Assembly: GCF_004614235.1 (NCBI RefSeq)
Contig: NZ_SPVH01000006.1
Location: 930,001-994,000, forward strand
DNA length: 64,000 bases
Source: Brevundimonas intermedia
GTDB taxonomy: Bacteria > Pseudomonadota > Alphaproteobacteria > Caulobacterales > Caulobacteraceae
Direction: 5' to 3'
The notes beneath the pieces were generated by a model that was not told where the DNA came from, made no database searches, and saw only the letters and a list, made by a program, of their open reading frames with translations. Position 1 is the stretch's first letter. The number at the start of each line of letters is the position of its first letter. Both the position numbers and the translations under genes were made by a program. Below are positions 20,629 to 29,070 of the stretch, in pieces.

Positions 20629-20691
20629 GGGATGAGGTTACGCTCTCTGTCCCTGAAGTCGCGCGTTTTTGAATTCGTATCCTCTTTAGAT

Positions 20692-20797
20692 CGTCATCCT
20701 AGGCCTTGTGCCTAGGATCCATAGACTCGTTCGATGAGGGTGAGCGCTGCCGCCTCCACCGGGAGTCTGGATCCTAGGCACAAGGCCTAGGATGACG
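20692..20797. repeat. large intergenic palindromic element
   Basis: Two 30-nt arms, 20692-20721 (CGTCATCCTAGGCC...) and 20768-20797, are exact reverse complements, extended inward by GACTC/GAGTC with a 2-nt bulge. Each arm contains the smaller palindrome CCTAGGC-N5-GCCTAGG. The element sits between the lpxC stop and the convergent pgeF stop, as REP/BIME-like repeats usually do. The inner GACTC and GAGTC are both GANTC methylation sites. No second copy is seen in the window. Confidence 0.85.
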
Positions 20798-20823
20798 GTT
20801 CAGGTGAGGGGCGAGGCCCTGGA

Positions 20824-21594
20824 TCAGGCGCCGATCACGCTGATCAATCGTCCAAAGTCGGGCTCGCCGTGCTGAAAAGCGCGGCGGTTCGAATAGAACC
20901 GGTCCGCGTCCACACAGGTGTCGTGGCCGGTCCAGACGGCCTGACCGACGCCGGCTTGCTGGAGACGCCACAGGACGAAGCCGGGCAGGTCGAACCGGCG
21001 TTTGTCGTCGGTCTCGCCGGGGTGGAAGAAGCGGTCGGCGCCGGGGTCGTGGTGGGTGAAGCGGTCCTCGAAATCGACGCCGACCTCATAGCTGGCGGGG
21101 GCGATGCACGGGCCGACTACGGCCAGGGTGCGGCGGGGATCGGCGCCCAGGGCCTGCATGGCGGCGACGGCGGAATGGATCACGCCGCCCAGCGCGCCCT
21201 TCCAGCCCGCATGGACGGCGGCGACGATGCGGGTCTCGGGATCGGCCAGCAGCACCGGCGCACAGTCGGCCGTCAGGACGGAACACAGAAGACCAGGCTC
21301 GGCCGAGACGACGGCGTCGCCCTCGGGACGGTCGCCATGCCAGGGACCTTCTGCGACGCGGGCGACGGCGGAATGGATCTGGTAGCAGCCGTTCAGATGG
21401 TCGGCGTCGGCATTGAAATGGGCGGCGACGCGGCGGCGGTTCTCGGCGACGGCGGCGGGATCGTCCTGTGAGCCGACGCCGGCGTTCAGGCCGTCGTAGA
21501 TGCCGGTCGAGACCCCGCCCGCGCGGGTGAAGAAGCCGTGGGCGATGCCGGCGGCGGTCAGAAGCGGGTGGGTGATGGGGGGCAGATCGCTCAT
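20824..21594 (-). CDS. pgeF: peptidoglycan editing factor / polyphenol oxidase (YfiH family)
   Basis: A 256-residue YfiH/RL5-family protein. The metal and catalytic residues are visible in GCYQIHSA (His), LTADCAPVLL (Cys) and VHAGWKGALGG (His), with VGPCIAPASYEVG following. Characterised members remove mis-incorporated L-Ser from UDP-MurNAc precursors or act on purine nucleosides. ATG at 21594 (MSDLPPITHP) is chosen over an upstream in-frame start within the midA gap. It is the last gene of lgt-midA-pgeF, 13 bp after midA. Confidence 0.9.
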   Translation of the reverse strand: MSDLPPITHPLLTAAGIAHGFFTRAGGVSTGIYDGLNAGVGSQDDPAAVAENRRRVAAHFNADADHLNGCYQIHSAVARVAEGPWHGDRPEGDAVVSAEPGLLCSVLTADCAPVLLADPETRIVAAVHAGWKGALGGVIHSAVAAMQALGADPRRTLAVVGPCIAPASYEVGVDFEDRFTHHDPGADRFFHPGETDDKRRFDLPGFVLWRLQQAGVGQAVWTGHDTCVDADRFYSNRRAFQHGEPDFGRLISVIGA

Positions 21595-21607
21595 GCCCCC
21601 ACCTATA

Positions 21608-22693
21608 TCAGGCGTCCCAGCCGGGCACGACCAGGGATCGGGGCGCAAAGATCGCGGCGGCCTTGAACAGGTTTCCCATCTGGTCGTCGCCGGTCAGGCG
21701 GTCGAGCTGGCGCGCGATGACGGCGGCGGCGGCGGGCCGGCTGGTCGCCAGGGCTTCGGCGCGGGCCTGGATGCCCAGCAGACGCAGGAACTCGCCCTGG
21801 GGCAGGCAGCCGGTGACGTCGGCCCCGGTGCGGACGGCGGCTTCCATGACCAGGGGGAAGTCGGCCCATTGGGTCAGATCGGCCTCGCCCGGCGTCGACA
21901 GGGGATCGACCTTCTGGTGACGGCGCAGGGCCTGGAGGGTGTCGCCGGCCTCGGGCCGGGCGCGGCCGTAGTCGATCAGCAGGGCCGCGCCCGATGCGGC
22001 CTTCATCAACAAGCCCAGGTCGCGACCGAAGAGGGCCTGCTGCTCCGAGATTTCGAGGATGCCGCCCGGCGCGATGTCGAAGTCCGGCTTGTGGAAGCCG
22101 CCGGAGACGGCGGTCAGGCCGAAGATCAGGTCGCCGTCGTCGGTGACGCCGATGCGGCGTTCGGCCCAGCCGCCGTCGGTGCGGACGAACTGGCGCGCGG
22201 GCATGCAGTCCAGCACCTCGTTGGCGATCAGGATCACGGGGGCGTCGGTCTCGATCCGCGTCAGGTCGCGCACCCAGCGGGGCGACAGGTCGGCGCCGGC
22301 TAAAGCCTTGGCTTGAAGATCGCGCAAGGGTGCGCTGGGTTCGATCAGGATCAGGTCGCAGGCTTCCAGGAAACCGGGGACCAGGCGGGCGGCGCGCAGG
22401 GCGTCGCTCATCAATGTGCCGTCGCCGGGGCCGACCTCGACCAGGCGGAAGCGTTCGGGTGCGCCCAGCCGGTTCCAGGTCTCGACCGCCCACAAGCCGA
22501 TCAGTTCGCCGAACATCTGGCTGACCAGGGGGGACGTGATGAAGTCGCCGCGTGCGCCCAGGTCAGGACGCGACGCATAGTAGCCGCCCTTGGGATCGTG
22601 CAGGCAGCGGGTGACGTAGTCGGCGACGGTCATCGGACCCGTCAGGGCGATCTCTCGCGCCAGACGGGTCTTGAGGGTTTGCGCCTCGCTCAT
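21608..22693 (-). CDS. SAM-dependent methyltransferase, MidA/NDUFAF7 family
   Basis: A 361-residue class I methyltransferase-like protein. FITSPLVSQMFGELIG is the family hallmark (residues about 51-66), LVEVGPGDGTLMSD is the SAM-binding glycine motif and LIANEVLDCMPARQF the catalytic-core motif. The mitochondrial homologue NDUFAF7 methylates an Arg of complex I subunit NDUFS2; bacterial members may act on NuoCD. Its ATG overlaps the lgt stop (ATGA), so the two are translationally coupled. Confidence 0.88.
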   Translation of the reverse strand: MSEAQTLKTRLAREIALTGPMTVADYVTRCLHDPKGGYYASRPDLGARGDFITSPLVSQMFGELIGLWAVETWNRLGAPERFRLVEVGPGDGTLMSDALRAARLVPGFLEACDLILIEPSAPLRDLQAKALAGADLSPRWVRDLTRIETDAPVILIANEVLDCMPARQFVRTDGGWAERRIGVTDDGDLIFGLTAVSGGFHKPDFDIAPGGILEISEQQALFGRDLGLLMKAASGAALLIDYGRARPEAGDTLQALRRHQKVDPLSTPGEADLTQWADFPLVMEAAVRTGADVTGCLPQGEFLRLLGIQARAEALATSRPAAAAVIARQLDRLTGDDQMGNLFKAAAIFAPRSLVVPGWDA

Positions 22694-23565
22694 GCCTCAG
22701 CGGCGACCGGGGGACGCTTCCACGCGCGCCAGATCAGCCAGGCGCCGACCAGGATCATCGGGATCGACAGCATCATCCCCATGGTCAGACCCAGCGGGAA
22801 ATCGGGCATGCCGAAGTCGGGCTCGCGCACATTTTCCAGCGCGGCGCGGCAGACGCCGTAACCGACCAGGAACAGGCCGGTGATGTAGCCGGGCTTCTTG
22901 AGCAGATCGAACTTCCAGATCGCAATGGACAGGACGGAGAGGAGAACGATCCCCTCCAGGCCGGCCTCATAGAGCTGGCTGGGGTGGCGGGGCGCGTCGC
23001 CGGCGGGGCAGAAGCCATACATCTGTTCGATACGGGCGTTGCAGAAGCGCACGGCCCACGGAACCGTCGTCTCGCGGCCCCACAGCTCGCCATTGATGAA
23101 GTTGGCCAGGCGGCCGAACATCAGGCCGATCGGGACCACAGGAGCGACCATGTCGCCGAGGCGCAGCATGTCGATCTTCTGCGAGCGGGCATACAGTGCG
23201 ATGGCCACGACCACGCCCAGGAAGCCGCCGTGGAAGCTCATGCCGCCGGTCCACAGCTGGAACAGTTCGAACCGTTCGCCCAGCGTCTGGCCGGTGAACA
23301 GTTGGCCGTACATGACCGGCTTGTAGAAGAGGGCGTAGCCGAGCCGGCCGCCCAGGATGATGCCCAGCACGATCCACAGCACCAGGTCGTCCAGCTGCGT
23401 CGTGGTGACGGGCGGCTTGCCCGGCGCCCACAGACGCTGGGTCTTGGCGAGGCGCGCGGCATACCACCAGCCCAGGACGATGCCGGCGACATAGGCCAAG
23501 GCGTACCAGCGGATCGGAAGCGGTCCGAGGTGGATCAGAACCGGATCGAATTCGGGAAAGGGCAA
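22690..23565 (-). CDS. lgt: prolipoprotein diacylglyceryl transferase
   Basis: A 291-residue inner-membrane enzyme that transfers diacylglycerol from phosphatidylglycerol to the lipobox Cys of prolipoproteins. Seven hydrophobic helices are apparent, with the essential HGGFLGV and GRLANFINGELWGR (Lgt signature) segments and the C-terminal HPSQLYEAGLEG. There is no ATG at the family start; TTG at 23565 (LPFPEFDPVLIHLGPLPIRWY), preceded by AGGA 7 nt upstream, is the clear choice. It heads an operon with midA and pgeF. At least two predicted lipoproteins are encoded in the window. Confidence 0.95.
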   Translation of the reverse strand: MPFPEFDPVLIHLGPLPIRWYALAYVAGIVLGWWYAARLAKTQRLWAPGKPPVTTTQLDDLVLWIVLGIILGGRLGYALFYKPVMYGQLFTGQTLGERFELFQLWTGGMSFHGGFLGVVVAIALYARSQKIDMLRLGDMVAPVVPIGLMFGRLANFINGELWGRETTVPWAVRFCNARIEQMYGFCPAGDAPRHPSQLYEAGLEGIVLLSVLSIAIWKFDLLKKPGYITGLFLVGYGVCRAALENVREPDFGMPDFPLGLTMGMMLSIPMILVGAWLIWRAWKRPPVAAEA

Positions 23566-23688
23566 GGGGCGTTCCTGTGAAGGGCAGTCTCTGAAAGGCG
23601 GTTTAGCAAGCGTCGCTGCGTCCGTCGCCTGTGAAGACGAATAACAACGCCTTGATGGCATCCGCGAAGCAGCAGAAAGAAAGGTTTC

Positions 23689-23708
23689 GTTCACCATAGT
23701 CGGTGAAC
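23689..23708. promoter_or_regulatory. inverted repeat upstream of ubiK
   Basis: GTTCACC (23689-23695) and GGTGAAC (23702-23708) form a perfect 7-bp dyad with a 6-bp spacer, in the divergent region between lgt and ubiK. Its size and position suit a dimeric regulator, but no regulator can be named. Confidence 0.35.
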
Positions 23709-23739
23709 CTTCGTTAACGACGTTGAGGTCGGAGCCGCC

Positions 23740-24051
23740 ATGCAGACCCGCAATCCCATCCTGGACGAGTTCGCCAAACTGACGACCGGCGCCATGGGCC
23801 TGGCCCAGGCCGCCGGCGAAGAGGCCAAGACCGCCTGGCGCGCCCAGGCCGACCGGATCGCCGCCGAGATGGACCTGGTCCGCCGTGACGAATTCGATGT
23901 GCTGAAAGACGAGATCGCCGCACTGCGGGCCGAGATCGCGGAGCTTAAGGCGGCCTCGAAACCTGCCGCCAAACCGGCTGCAAAGCCCGCCAGCAAGCCT
24001 TCTGAGGGAACGTCCACAGATGGAACTCAACCCGGGGACGCAGCCGGTTGA
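23740..24051 (+). CDS. ubiK: UbiK/BMFP accessory protein
   Basis: A 103-residue protein of the BMFP (DUF526) family. The N-terminal amphipathic segment (NPILDEFAKLTTGAMGLAQAAGEEAK) and the central coiled coil with VRRDEFDVLKDEIAALRAE are the family pattern; the tail is Lys/Ala/Pro-rich (KPAAKPAAKPASKPS). E. coli UbiK forms a complex with UbiJ and helps ubiquinone biosynthesis under aerobic conditions. An inverted repeat GTTCACC-N6-GGTGAAC (23689-23708) lies 30 bp upstream and could be an operator. Confidence 0.82.
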   Translation: MQTRNPILDEFAKLTTGAMGLAQAAGEEAKTAWRAQADRIAAEMDLVRRDEFDVLKDEIAALRAEIAELKAASKPAAKPAAKPASKPSEGTSTDGTQPGDAAG

Positions 24052-24070
24052 GCCGAATCTGCGAACAGGC

Positions 24071-24117
24071 TTACCGTTCTGTTAATGCCCGCGATTCTCG
24101 CGGACGCAGCTCGAATC
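24071..24117 (+). promoter_or_regulatory. CtrA-like box and two GANTC sites before ybjN-like gene
   Basis: TTAC-N7-TTAA (24071-24085) has seven of eight bases of the CtrA consensus. GATTC (24093-24097) and GAATC (24113-24117) follow, just before the ATG at 24128. The arrangement is that of CtrA/CcrM cell-cycle promoters in Caulobacterales. Confidence 0.55.
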
Positions 24118-24127
24118 GAGACTATTG

Positions 24128-24631
24128 ATGGATATCGCCCGGCCAGAGGAAGTGGACGTGCCCTTCGACCCGCTTGAGGTCGTCGAGCATGTTCTTACGG
24201 CCGAGAATCTTCCGTTCGACCGCACCGATGACGGCGACCTGGCCTTTGCTCTGGCCGGCGACTGGAAGGATTATGAGCTGTGGTTCGCCTGGCGGCCCGA
24301 GGGCGACTGCCTTCAGCTGTGCTGCGCGCTGGACCTGAAGGTGGCCAAGAGCCGCAAGACCGCCGCCTATGAGCTGGTTGGCCTGATCAACCAGCGCACC
24401 TGGATGGGCCATTTCGAAGTCTGGGCCGACGACGGCGAGATCGTCTTCCGTCACTCGCTGGCTCTGCCCATGGGCGAGCGCCCGACCCTGGCCCAGGCTG
24501 CGTCCATGATCGACGCCGCCATCGAGGCCTCGGATCGCTACTACCCCGCCTTCGACTTCATGGTGCGCGGGAACAAGAAGCCGCAGGAGGCCATCGACGC
24601 CTGCCTGTTCGAGACCGTCGGCACCGCCTGA
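24128..24631 (+). CDS. YbjN domain-containing protein
   Basis: A 167-residue acidic cytoplasmic protein of the YbjN family, whose fold resembles type III secretion chaperones. The core is PLEVVEHVLTAENLPFDR...ELWFAWRPEGDCLQLCCALDL, ending with the characteristic RYYPAFDFMVRGNKKPQEAI. The biochemical role is not established. ATG at 24128 is preferred to a TTG one codon earlier. Its stop overlaps the proC start (TGATG), so the two are translated together. The upstream CtrA-like box and GANTC pair suggest cell-cycle expression. Confidence 0.8.
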   Translation: MDIARPEEVDVPFDPLEVVEHVLTAENLPFDRTDDGDLAFALAGDWKDYELWFAWRPEGDCLQLCCALDLKVAKSRKTAAYELVGLINQRTWMGHFEVWADDGEIVFRHSLALPMGERPTLAQAASMIDAAIEASDRYYPAFDFMVRGNKKPQEAIDACLFETVGTA

Positions 24632-25437
24632 TGCCAAACGCGGCTTCTGTGTCGGGTCCTGTCGTCCTGGTCGGCTGCGGCCGGCTGGGGTCCGCCATTC
24701 TGGAAGGCTGGTTGCTGAGCGGGACGGTGGCCGCGTCCGACCTGATCATCCTCAGCCCGTCGGAAAAGCCCGCCGCAGAGACCGCGCGTGCAAAGGGCGC
24801 GCGAATCAATCCGCCGCTGGAGACGCTGACCGACGCCGCCGTCATCGTGCTGGCGGTCAAGCCGGCCCTGTGGCGCGAGGTGATGGCCCCGCTGGCGCCG
24901 TTCCTGAACGATCGGGCCGTCATCCTGTCGGTGATGGCGGGCGTGACCGCGCCGACCCTGGCGGAAGGGATCGGCGGCTGGCCCATCGTGCGGGTGATGC
25001 CGACGACCGGCGTGTCGCGCGGACGCGGCGTGGCCTCGGTCTGGTCGGCGGATGCGCGAGCTGGGGACATCGGGCGGGCGCTGTTCGAGCCGATGGCCGA
25101 GACCGTGGTGCTGGCCGACGAAGTCCTGATGGATGCGGCGACGGCGGTGGCCGGATCGGGCGCGGCCTATTTCTACGCCTTCACCGAGGCCCTGGCGCGG
25201 GCCGGGGAGGCGGCGGGTCTGGATGCGACGACGGCGGATGTGCTGGCACGCGCGACCCTGAGGTCCGCAGCGGATTCGATGGGCGACGATGGGCTGGAGG
25301 CTCTGATCGCCCGGATCGCCTCGCCCGGCGGCTCGACCCGCGCCGGGCTTGACGCCATGGCGAAGGACGGCCGCCTGACGGCGATGCTGGACGAGACGGT
25401 CGCGGCGGCGGTGAAACGCAACCGCGAAATGGGTTAG
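24631..25437 (+). CDS. proC: pyrroline-5-carboxylate reductase
   Basis: A 268-residue enzyme for the last step of proline synthesis, reducing pyrroline-5-carboxylate with NAD(P)H. The N-terminal Rossmann motif reads VVLVGCGRLGSAILEGWL; VLAVKPALW and VRVMPTTGVSRGRGV follow; the C-terminal signature is IASPGGSTRAGLDAM. The product is translationally coupled to the ybjN-like gene by a one-base overlap. Its stop overlaps the stop of the convergent secreted-protein gene by a few bases. Confidence 0.93.
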   Translation: MPNAASVSGPVVLVGCGRLGSAILEGWLLSGTVAASDLIILSPSEKPAAETARAKGARINPPLETLTDAAVIVLAVKPALWREVMAPLAPFLNDRAVILSVMAGVTAPTLAEGIGGWPIVRVMPTTGVSRGRGVASVWSADARAGDIGRALFEPMAETVVLADEVLMDAATAVAGSGAAYFYAFTEALARAGEAAGLDATTADVLARATLRSAADSMGDDGLEALIARIASPGGSTRAGLDAMAKDGRLTAMLDETVAAAVKRNREMG

Positions 25438-25910
25438 AAGCGCCCGCGCTCGATCTGGTTGCCGAAGCGCTCGAAGGCGCGGTCGGCGTCACGCCAGACG
25501 CTGTAGCCCCAGACGTCGGCGATGTTGGGCGAGAAGTAGGAATATTGCACCGGCAGGGTCTGGCCGTCCGCCGTGACGATCTCGCCCTTGATCGCAGCGC
25601 CGCCGATCGAGATGCTGTTGATCGGGTCGAGGCCCGGCGTCTGGCGCACCTGCTCCATGGTCGGACGGTTGGGCTTCAAATCGACCAGGATCAGGTTGGC
25701 CGTGGCGCCGGGGTAGCGTTGCTCCAACGCCTTGCCGACCTCGGCCTGAAGCCCGGCGATCTGTTCGTTGACCTCGCGGTCGCCAAGCTTCTCGACCTGA
25801 CGCTGAAGTTCCGGGCCGACCGTGACGTTGACGGTCGGGGCTTGCGCCTGGGCCATGGCGGCGGCTGCGAGGGTCGCGGCCAGGGGTGCAAAGAAGGCAA
25901 GTCTACGCAT
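25434..25910 (-). CDS. secreted protein of unknown function
   Basis: A 158-residue protein not assigned to a family. It starts with a Sec signal peptide (MRRLAFFAPLAATLAAAAMAQAQA), followed by a mature domain with the patterns VNVTVGPELQRQVEKLGDREVNEQ, LILVDLKPNRPTMEQ and GEIVTADGQTLPVQYSYF. No Cys and no metal or catalytic motif is evident. ATG at 25910 is chosen because GGAG lies 9 nt upstream; an in-frame ATG at 25919 overlaps that site. It is a single gene convergent with proC. Confidence 0.7.
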   Translation of the reverse strand: MRRLAFFAPLAATLAAAAMAQAQAPTVNVTVGPELQRQVEKLGDREVNEQIAGLQAEVGKALEQRYPGATANLILVDLKPNRPTMEQVRQTPGLDPINSISIGGAAIKGEIVTADGQTLPVQYSYFSPNIADVWGYSVWRDADRAFERFGNQIERGRF

Positions 25911-25996
25911 CGAATTCATCTCCAAGCCCTGTCGGAATCAAGATGACCCTTGCGGCGCCGTTTCGCTAGCCCCTGACCGGCGAAAGCTGAAAGGCC

Positions 25997-27364
25997 TCAG
26001 ACGGTCTCGGCGACCGTGACGGTTCCCGGAACGCGAATCGTGGCCTTCAGCCCGCCCATGTCGCTGCGGTCCAGGGCGACGTCGCCGCCGTGGCCGCGCG
26101 CCACGTCGCGAGCGATGGCCAGGCCCAGGCCGACGCCCTTGCGGTTCTGATTGCGGGAATCGTCCAGGCGCGAGAAGGGGCGGAAGGCCTCGTCATACAT
26201 GGCCTCGGGGATGCCCGGACCGTCGTCCTCGACGATGATCTCAAGCCCGCCGGACGCCAGGGCGCGGCCCGACAGGCGCACGTGCTCGCCGTGCGAGGCG
26301 GCGTTGCCGGCCAGGTTCACCAGCGCGCGCTTGAAGGCGAGGGGGCGCACGGACGCGGTCAGGCCTTCGGGGACCAAGACCTGGACCTCGGCGCCGACGC
26401 GCCGGGCGTCCTCGCCGGCCGCCTTGAGCAGATCGGAAATCGAGACCGGCTTGGGCGGTTCGCCGGCCTCGCCCCGAGCGAAGTCGAGGTATTCGTCGAT
26501 CATATGCTCCATCTCGTCCAGGTCGCCGCGCATGGCGGCCTGGCGCTTGAACGGCGGGGCCAGGGCCAGTTCGAGACGCAGACGGGTCAGGGGCGTGCGC
26601 AGGTCGTGGCTGACCGAGGCGAGCAGGGCGGTGCGCTGGTCGATATGGCGCTGGATGCGGTCGCGCATGGCCATGAAGGCGACGGCCGCGGCGCGGACCT
26701 CGCGCGCGCCATGCGGTTTGAACCGCGGCACGGTCTCGCCGCGCCCGAAGGCCTCGGCCGCGTCGGCCAGCCGCTCGATGGCGCGCACCTGGTTGCGGAT
26801 GAACAGGATGGCCACGCCCATTAGCAGGACGGTCGCCACCGCCAGCCACAGGACGAAAATGTGGGCCTGGGTCGCCACGGCGCGTTCGCGTGGGGCGATG
26901 ATGCGAAGGACGCCCTGCGGCTCCTGCACCTGAATGTCGACATAGGCGGGGTAGCGGGTGGTGTCGAACCAGTAGGGGCGGTCCACCCTGGCGTCCAAGG
27001 CCTTGTCCAGCACCCGGTCCACCACGCCGATGGCCCCGCGCCGCTCCTCCGTCGGCAGGGTGCGGCCTTCCTGAAGCACGATGGACAGGGACATCGACCG
27101 CTCGGCGCGATTGGCCAACTTTTCCAGGTTGGCCGGGCTGGGATCGTCCTCATAGGTTTCGACGGCCCAGGCGATGTCGCCGGCCAAGCCTTCGGACAGG
27201 CGCGCGGTCACGGTCTGCCAGTGGGCGTCGAAGAAGACCCAGGTCACCGCCATCTGCATGACCAGCACCGGCAGAACGATGATCAGCAGCGACCGGCCCC
27301 ACAGCGAGGTCGGCAGGCGCCGCTTCAGGAACCGCGGCCACAGATAGGCGGGCAGCAGCCGCAT
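25997..27364 (-). CDS. EnvZ-type sensor histidine kinase
   Basis: A 455-residue inner-membrane sensor kinase. Two transmembrane helices (about residues 24-46 and 176-196) flank a periplasmic domain, followed by HAMP, a HisKA domain with phospho-acceptor His in SVSHDLRTPLTRLRLEL, and a HATPase domain with NLAGNAASHG, EDDGPGIPE and GVGLGLAIARDVARGHGG. It starts 4 bp after the response regulator stop, so the pair is an operon. The organisation matches OmpR/EnvZ-like pairs (PetR-type regulators) next to branched-chain aminotransferase genes in alphaproteobacteria. The signal is unknown; an envelope role is an inference. Confidence 0.88.
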   Translation of the reverse strand: MRLLPAYLWPRFLKRRLPTSLWGRSLLIIVLPVLVMQMAVTWVFFDAHWQTVTARLSEGLAGDIAWAVETYEDDPSPANLEKLANRAERSMSLSIVLQEGRTLPTEERRGAIGVVDRVLDKALDARVDRPYWFDTTRYPAYVDIQVQEPQGVLRIIAPRERAVATQAHIFVLWLAVATVLLMGVAILFIRNQVRAIERLADAAEAFGRGETVPRFKPHGAREVRAAAVAFMAMRDRIQRHIDQRTALLASVSHDLRTPLTRLRLELALAPPFKRQAAMRGDLDEMEHMIDEYLDFARGEAGEPPKPVSISDLLKAAGEDARRVGAEVQVLVPEGLTASVRPLAFKRALVNLAGNAASHGEHVRLSGRALASGGLEIIVEDDGPGIPEAMYDEAFRPFSRLDDSRNQNRKGVGLGLAIARDVARGHGGDVALDRSDMGGLKATIRVPGTVTVAETV

Positions 27365-27368
27365 CGGA

Positions 27369-28106
27369 TCAATCGGGCGCCAGCATATAGCCGACGCCGC
27401 GCACCGTCTGGAGATAGCGCGGGTTCTTGGGATCGACTTCCAGCTTGCGGCGCAGGCGCGTCACCTGAACGTCCACGGCGCGGCCGGTGATGTCGGCGGT
27501 GTCGGGAGACAGGCTCATCCGCTCCACCGGAGCGTGGGCATGAAGCGCCAGGGTCTTGAGCAGCTGCGCCTCGGCCTCGGTCAGGCGCTGGGGAACGCCG
27601 TCGCGGATCAGCTCCAGCCGTTCCATGTCGAAGACGGCCGTGCCCAGCTTGATCTCCTTGGGACCGATCGGCTTGCCGCCGGTGCGGCGCAGGATGGCGT
27701 CGATGCGCAGCACCAGCTCGCGCGGTTCGAACGGCTTGGACATATAGTCGTCGGCCCCGCGCGACAGGCCCTCGATCCGGTCCTCGGGATCGCCGCGCGC
27801 CGTCAGCAGCAGCACCGGCGTCTTGGACAGTTCGGCCTTGCCGCGAACCCAGCTGGTCAGGTCCAGTCCGCTTTCGCCCGGCATCATGACGTCCAGCACG
27901 ACCAGATCGAACTCGATCAGCTCCATCATCCGCTTGGCGGCGGCCGCGTGGGCGGCGCCGGTGACCCGGTAGCCTTCGCGCGCCAGAAATTCCTTCAGCA
28001 GCTCGCGGATGCGATCATCGTCATCGACGATCAGCAGATGGCGGCCCACGCCGGGGCCGGCGATGGGGCCCGAACGGCCGTGCGAGCGCGATTCCGTCAT
28101 GCTCAT
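27369..28106 (-). CDS. OmpR/PetR-type response regulator
   Basis: A 245-residue regulator. The receiver domain carries the acidic pair in LLIVDDDDRIREL, the phospho-acceptor Asp in LVVLDVMMPGESG and the Lys in DYMSKPFEPREL. The C-terminal winged helix (ITGRAVDVQVTRLRRKLEVDPKNPRYLQTVRGVGYM) is of OmpR type. Two close ATG codons exist (28106 and 28100); GGGGGA precedes the first. It is co-transcribed with the sensor kinase. Targets cannot be read from the sequence. Confidence 0.9.
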   Translation of the reverse strand: MSMTESRSHGRSGPIAGPGVGRHLLIVDDDDRIRELLKEFLAREGYRVTGAAHAAAAKRMMELIEFDLVVLDVMMPGESGLDLTSWVRGKAELSKTPVLLLTARGDPEDRIEGLSRGADDYMSKPFEPRELVLRIDAILRRTGGKPIGPKEIKLGTAVFDMERLELIRDGVPQRLTEAEAQLLKTLALHAHAPVERMSLSPDTADITGRAVDVQVTRLRRKLEVDPKNPRYLQTVRGVGYMLAPD

Positions 28107-28188
28107 GCGACGTTTCCCCCGCTGCGGGCGTTGACCTGAGCGATTCGTGAGGCTCTAACACCGTCAATTTCGCGGGAGACGTATTTCA

Positions 28189-29067
28189 ATGGCCTTCGTT
28201 CCTTTCGACGATCGTGACGGCTGGATCTGGGTGAATGGCGATTTCGTCCCCTGGAGGGAAGCGAAAACGCACGTTCTGACCCATGCCCTGCACTATGGCT
28301 CGTCGGTCTTCGAGGGTGAGCGTATGTACGCTGGCGAAATCTTCAAGCTGACGCAGCATTCCGAGCGCCTGAAGCGGTCCGCCAACCTGCTCGACTTCGA
28401 GATACCCTACAGCGTCGCTGAAATCGACGCCTTCTGTAAGGAAACCTGCGCCAAGAACGGCCTGACGGACTGCTACGTGCGTCCCGTCGCCTACCTCGGC
28501 CCGGAACAGACCAGCGTTTCGGCGCTGAACAACAAGGTCCATCTGGCCATCGCCGTGTGGGACTGGCCCAGCTATTTCGACCCCGAGGTCAAGGCGCGCG
28601 GCCTGAGACTGGAATGGGCCAAGTGGCGTCGCCCCGATCCGGCGACGGCGCCGACGACGGCTAAAGCCGCCGGTCTGTACATGATCTGCACCATGTCCAA
28701 GAACACGGCGGAGCGTAACGGTTTCGCCGACGCCCTTATGCTGGACTGGCGCGGCTATGTCGCCGAGGCGACCGGCGCCAACGTCTTCTTCATCAAGGAC
28801 GGCGTCATCCACACGCCCAAGGTCGAGCACATCCTGGACGGCATCACCCGCCAGACGGTCATCGACATCGCCCGCGAGAAGGGCATCGAGGTCGTGGTGC
28901 GCGACATCCTGCCGGAAGAACTGTCGGGCTTCTCCGAATGCTTCCTGACCGGCACGGCCGTCGAGGTGACGCCGGTCGCCGAGGTGGGCGAGTATCGCTT
29001 CACGCCGGGCGCCCTGTCGCTGGACCTGATGGACCACTACGGCAAGCTGGTGCGCGGCCAGCTCTGA
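28189..29067 (+). CDS. ilvE: branched-chain amino acid aminotransferase
   Basis: A 292-residue fold-type IV PLP enzyme that interconverts Val, Leu and Ile with their 2-oxo acids. Family motifs are THALHYGSSVFEGERMY, YVRPVAYLGPEQ, the PLP-binding Lys in TTAKAAGLYM, EATGANVFFIKDG and the C-terminal phosphate-binding SECFLTGTAVEVTPV. The start at 28189 (MAFVPFDDRDGWIWVNGDFVPW) fits the family. It is divergent from the response-regulator operon and convergent with nrsF (stop codons 3 bp apart). Confidence 0.94.
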   Translation: MAFVPFDDRDGWIWVNGDFVPWREAKTHVLTHALHYGSSVFEGERMYAGEIFKLTQHSERLKRSANLLDFEIPYSVAEIDAFCKETCAKNGLTDCYVRPVAYLGPEQTSVSALNNKVHLAIAVWDWPSYFDPEVKARGLRLEWAKWRRPDPATAPTTAKAAGLYMICTMSKNTAERNGFADALMLDWRGYVAEATGANVFFIKDGVIHTPKVEHILDGITRQTVIDIAREKGIEVVVRDILPEELSGFSECFLTGTAVEVTPVAEVGEYRFTPGALSLDLMDHYGKLVRGQL

Positions 29068-29070
29068 GCC

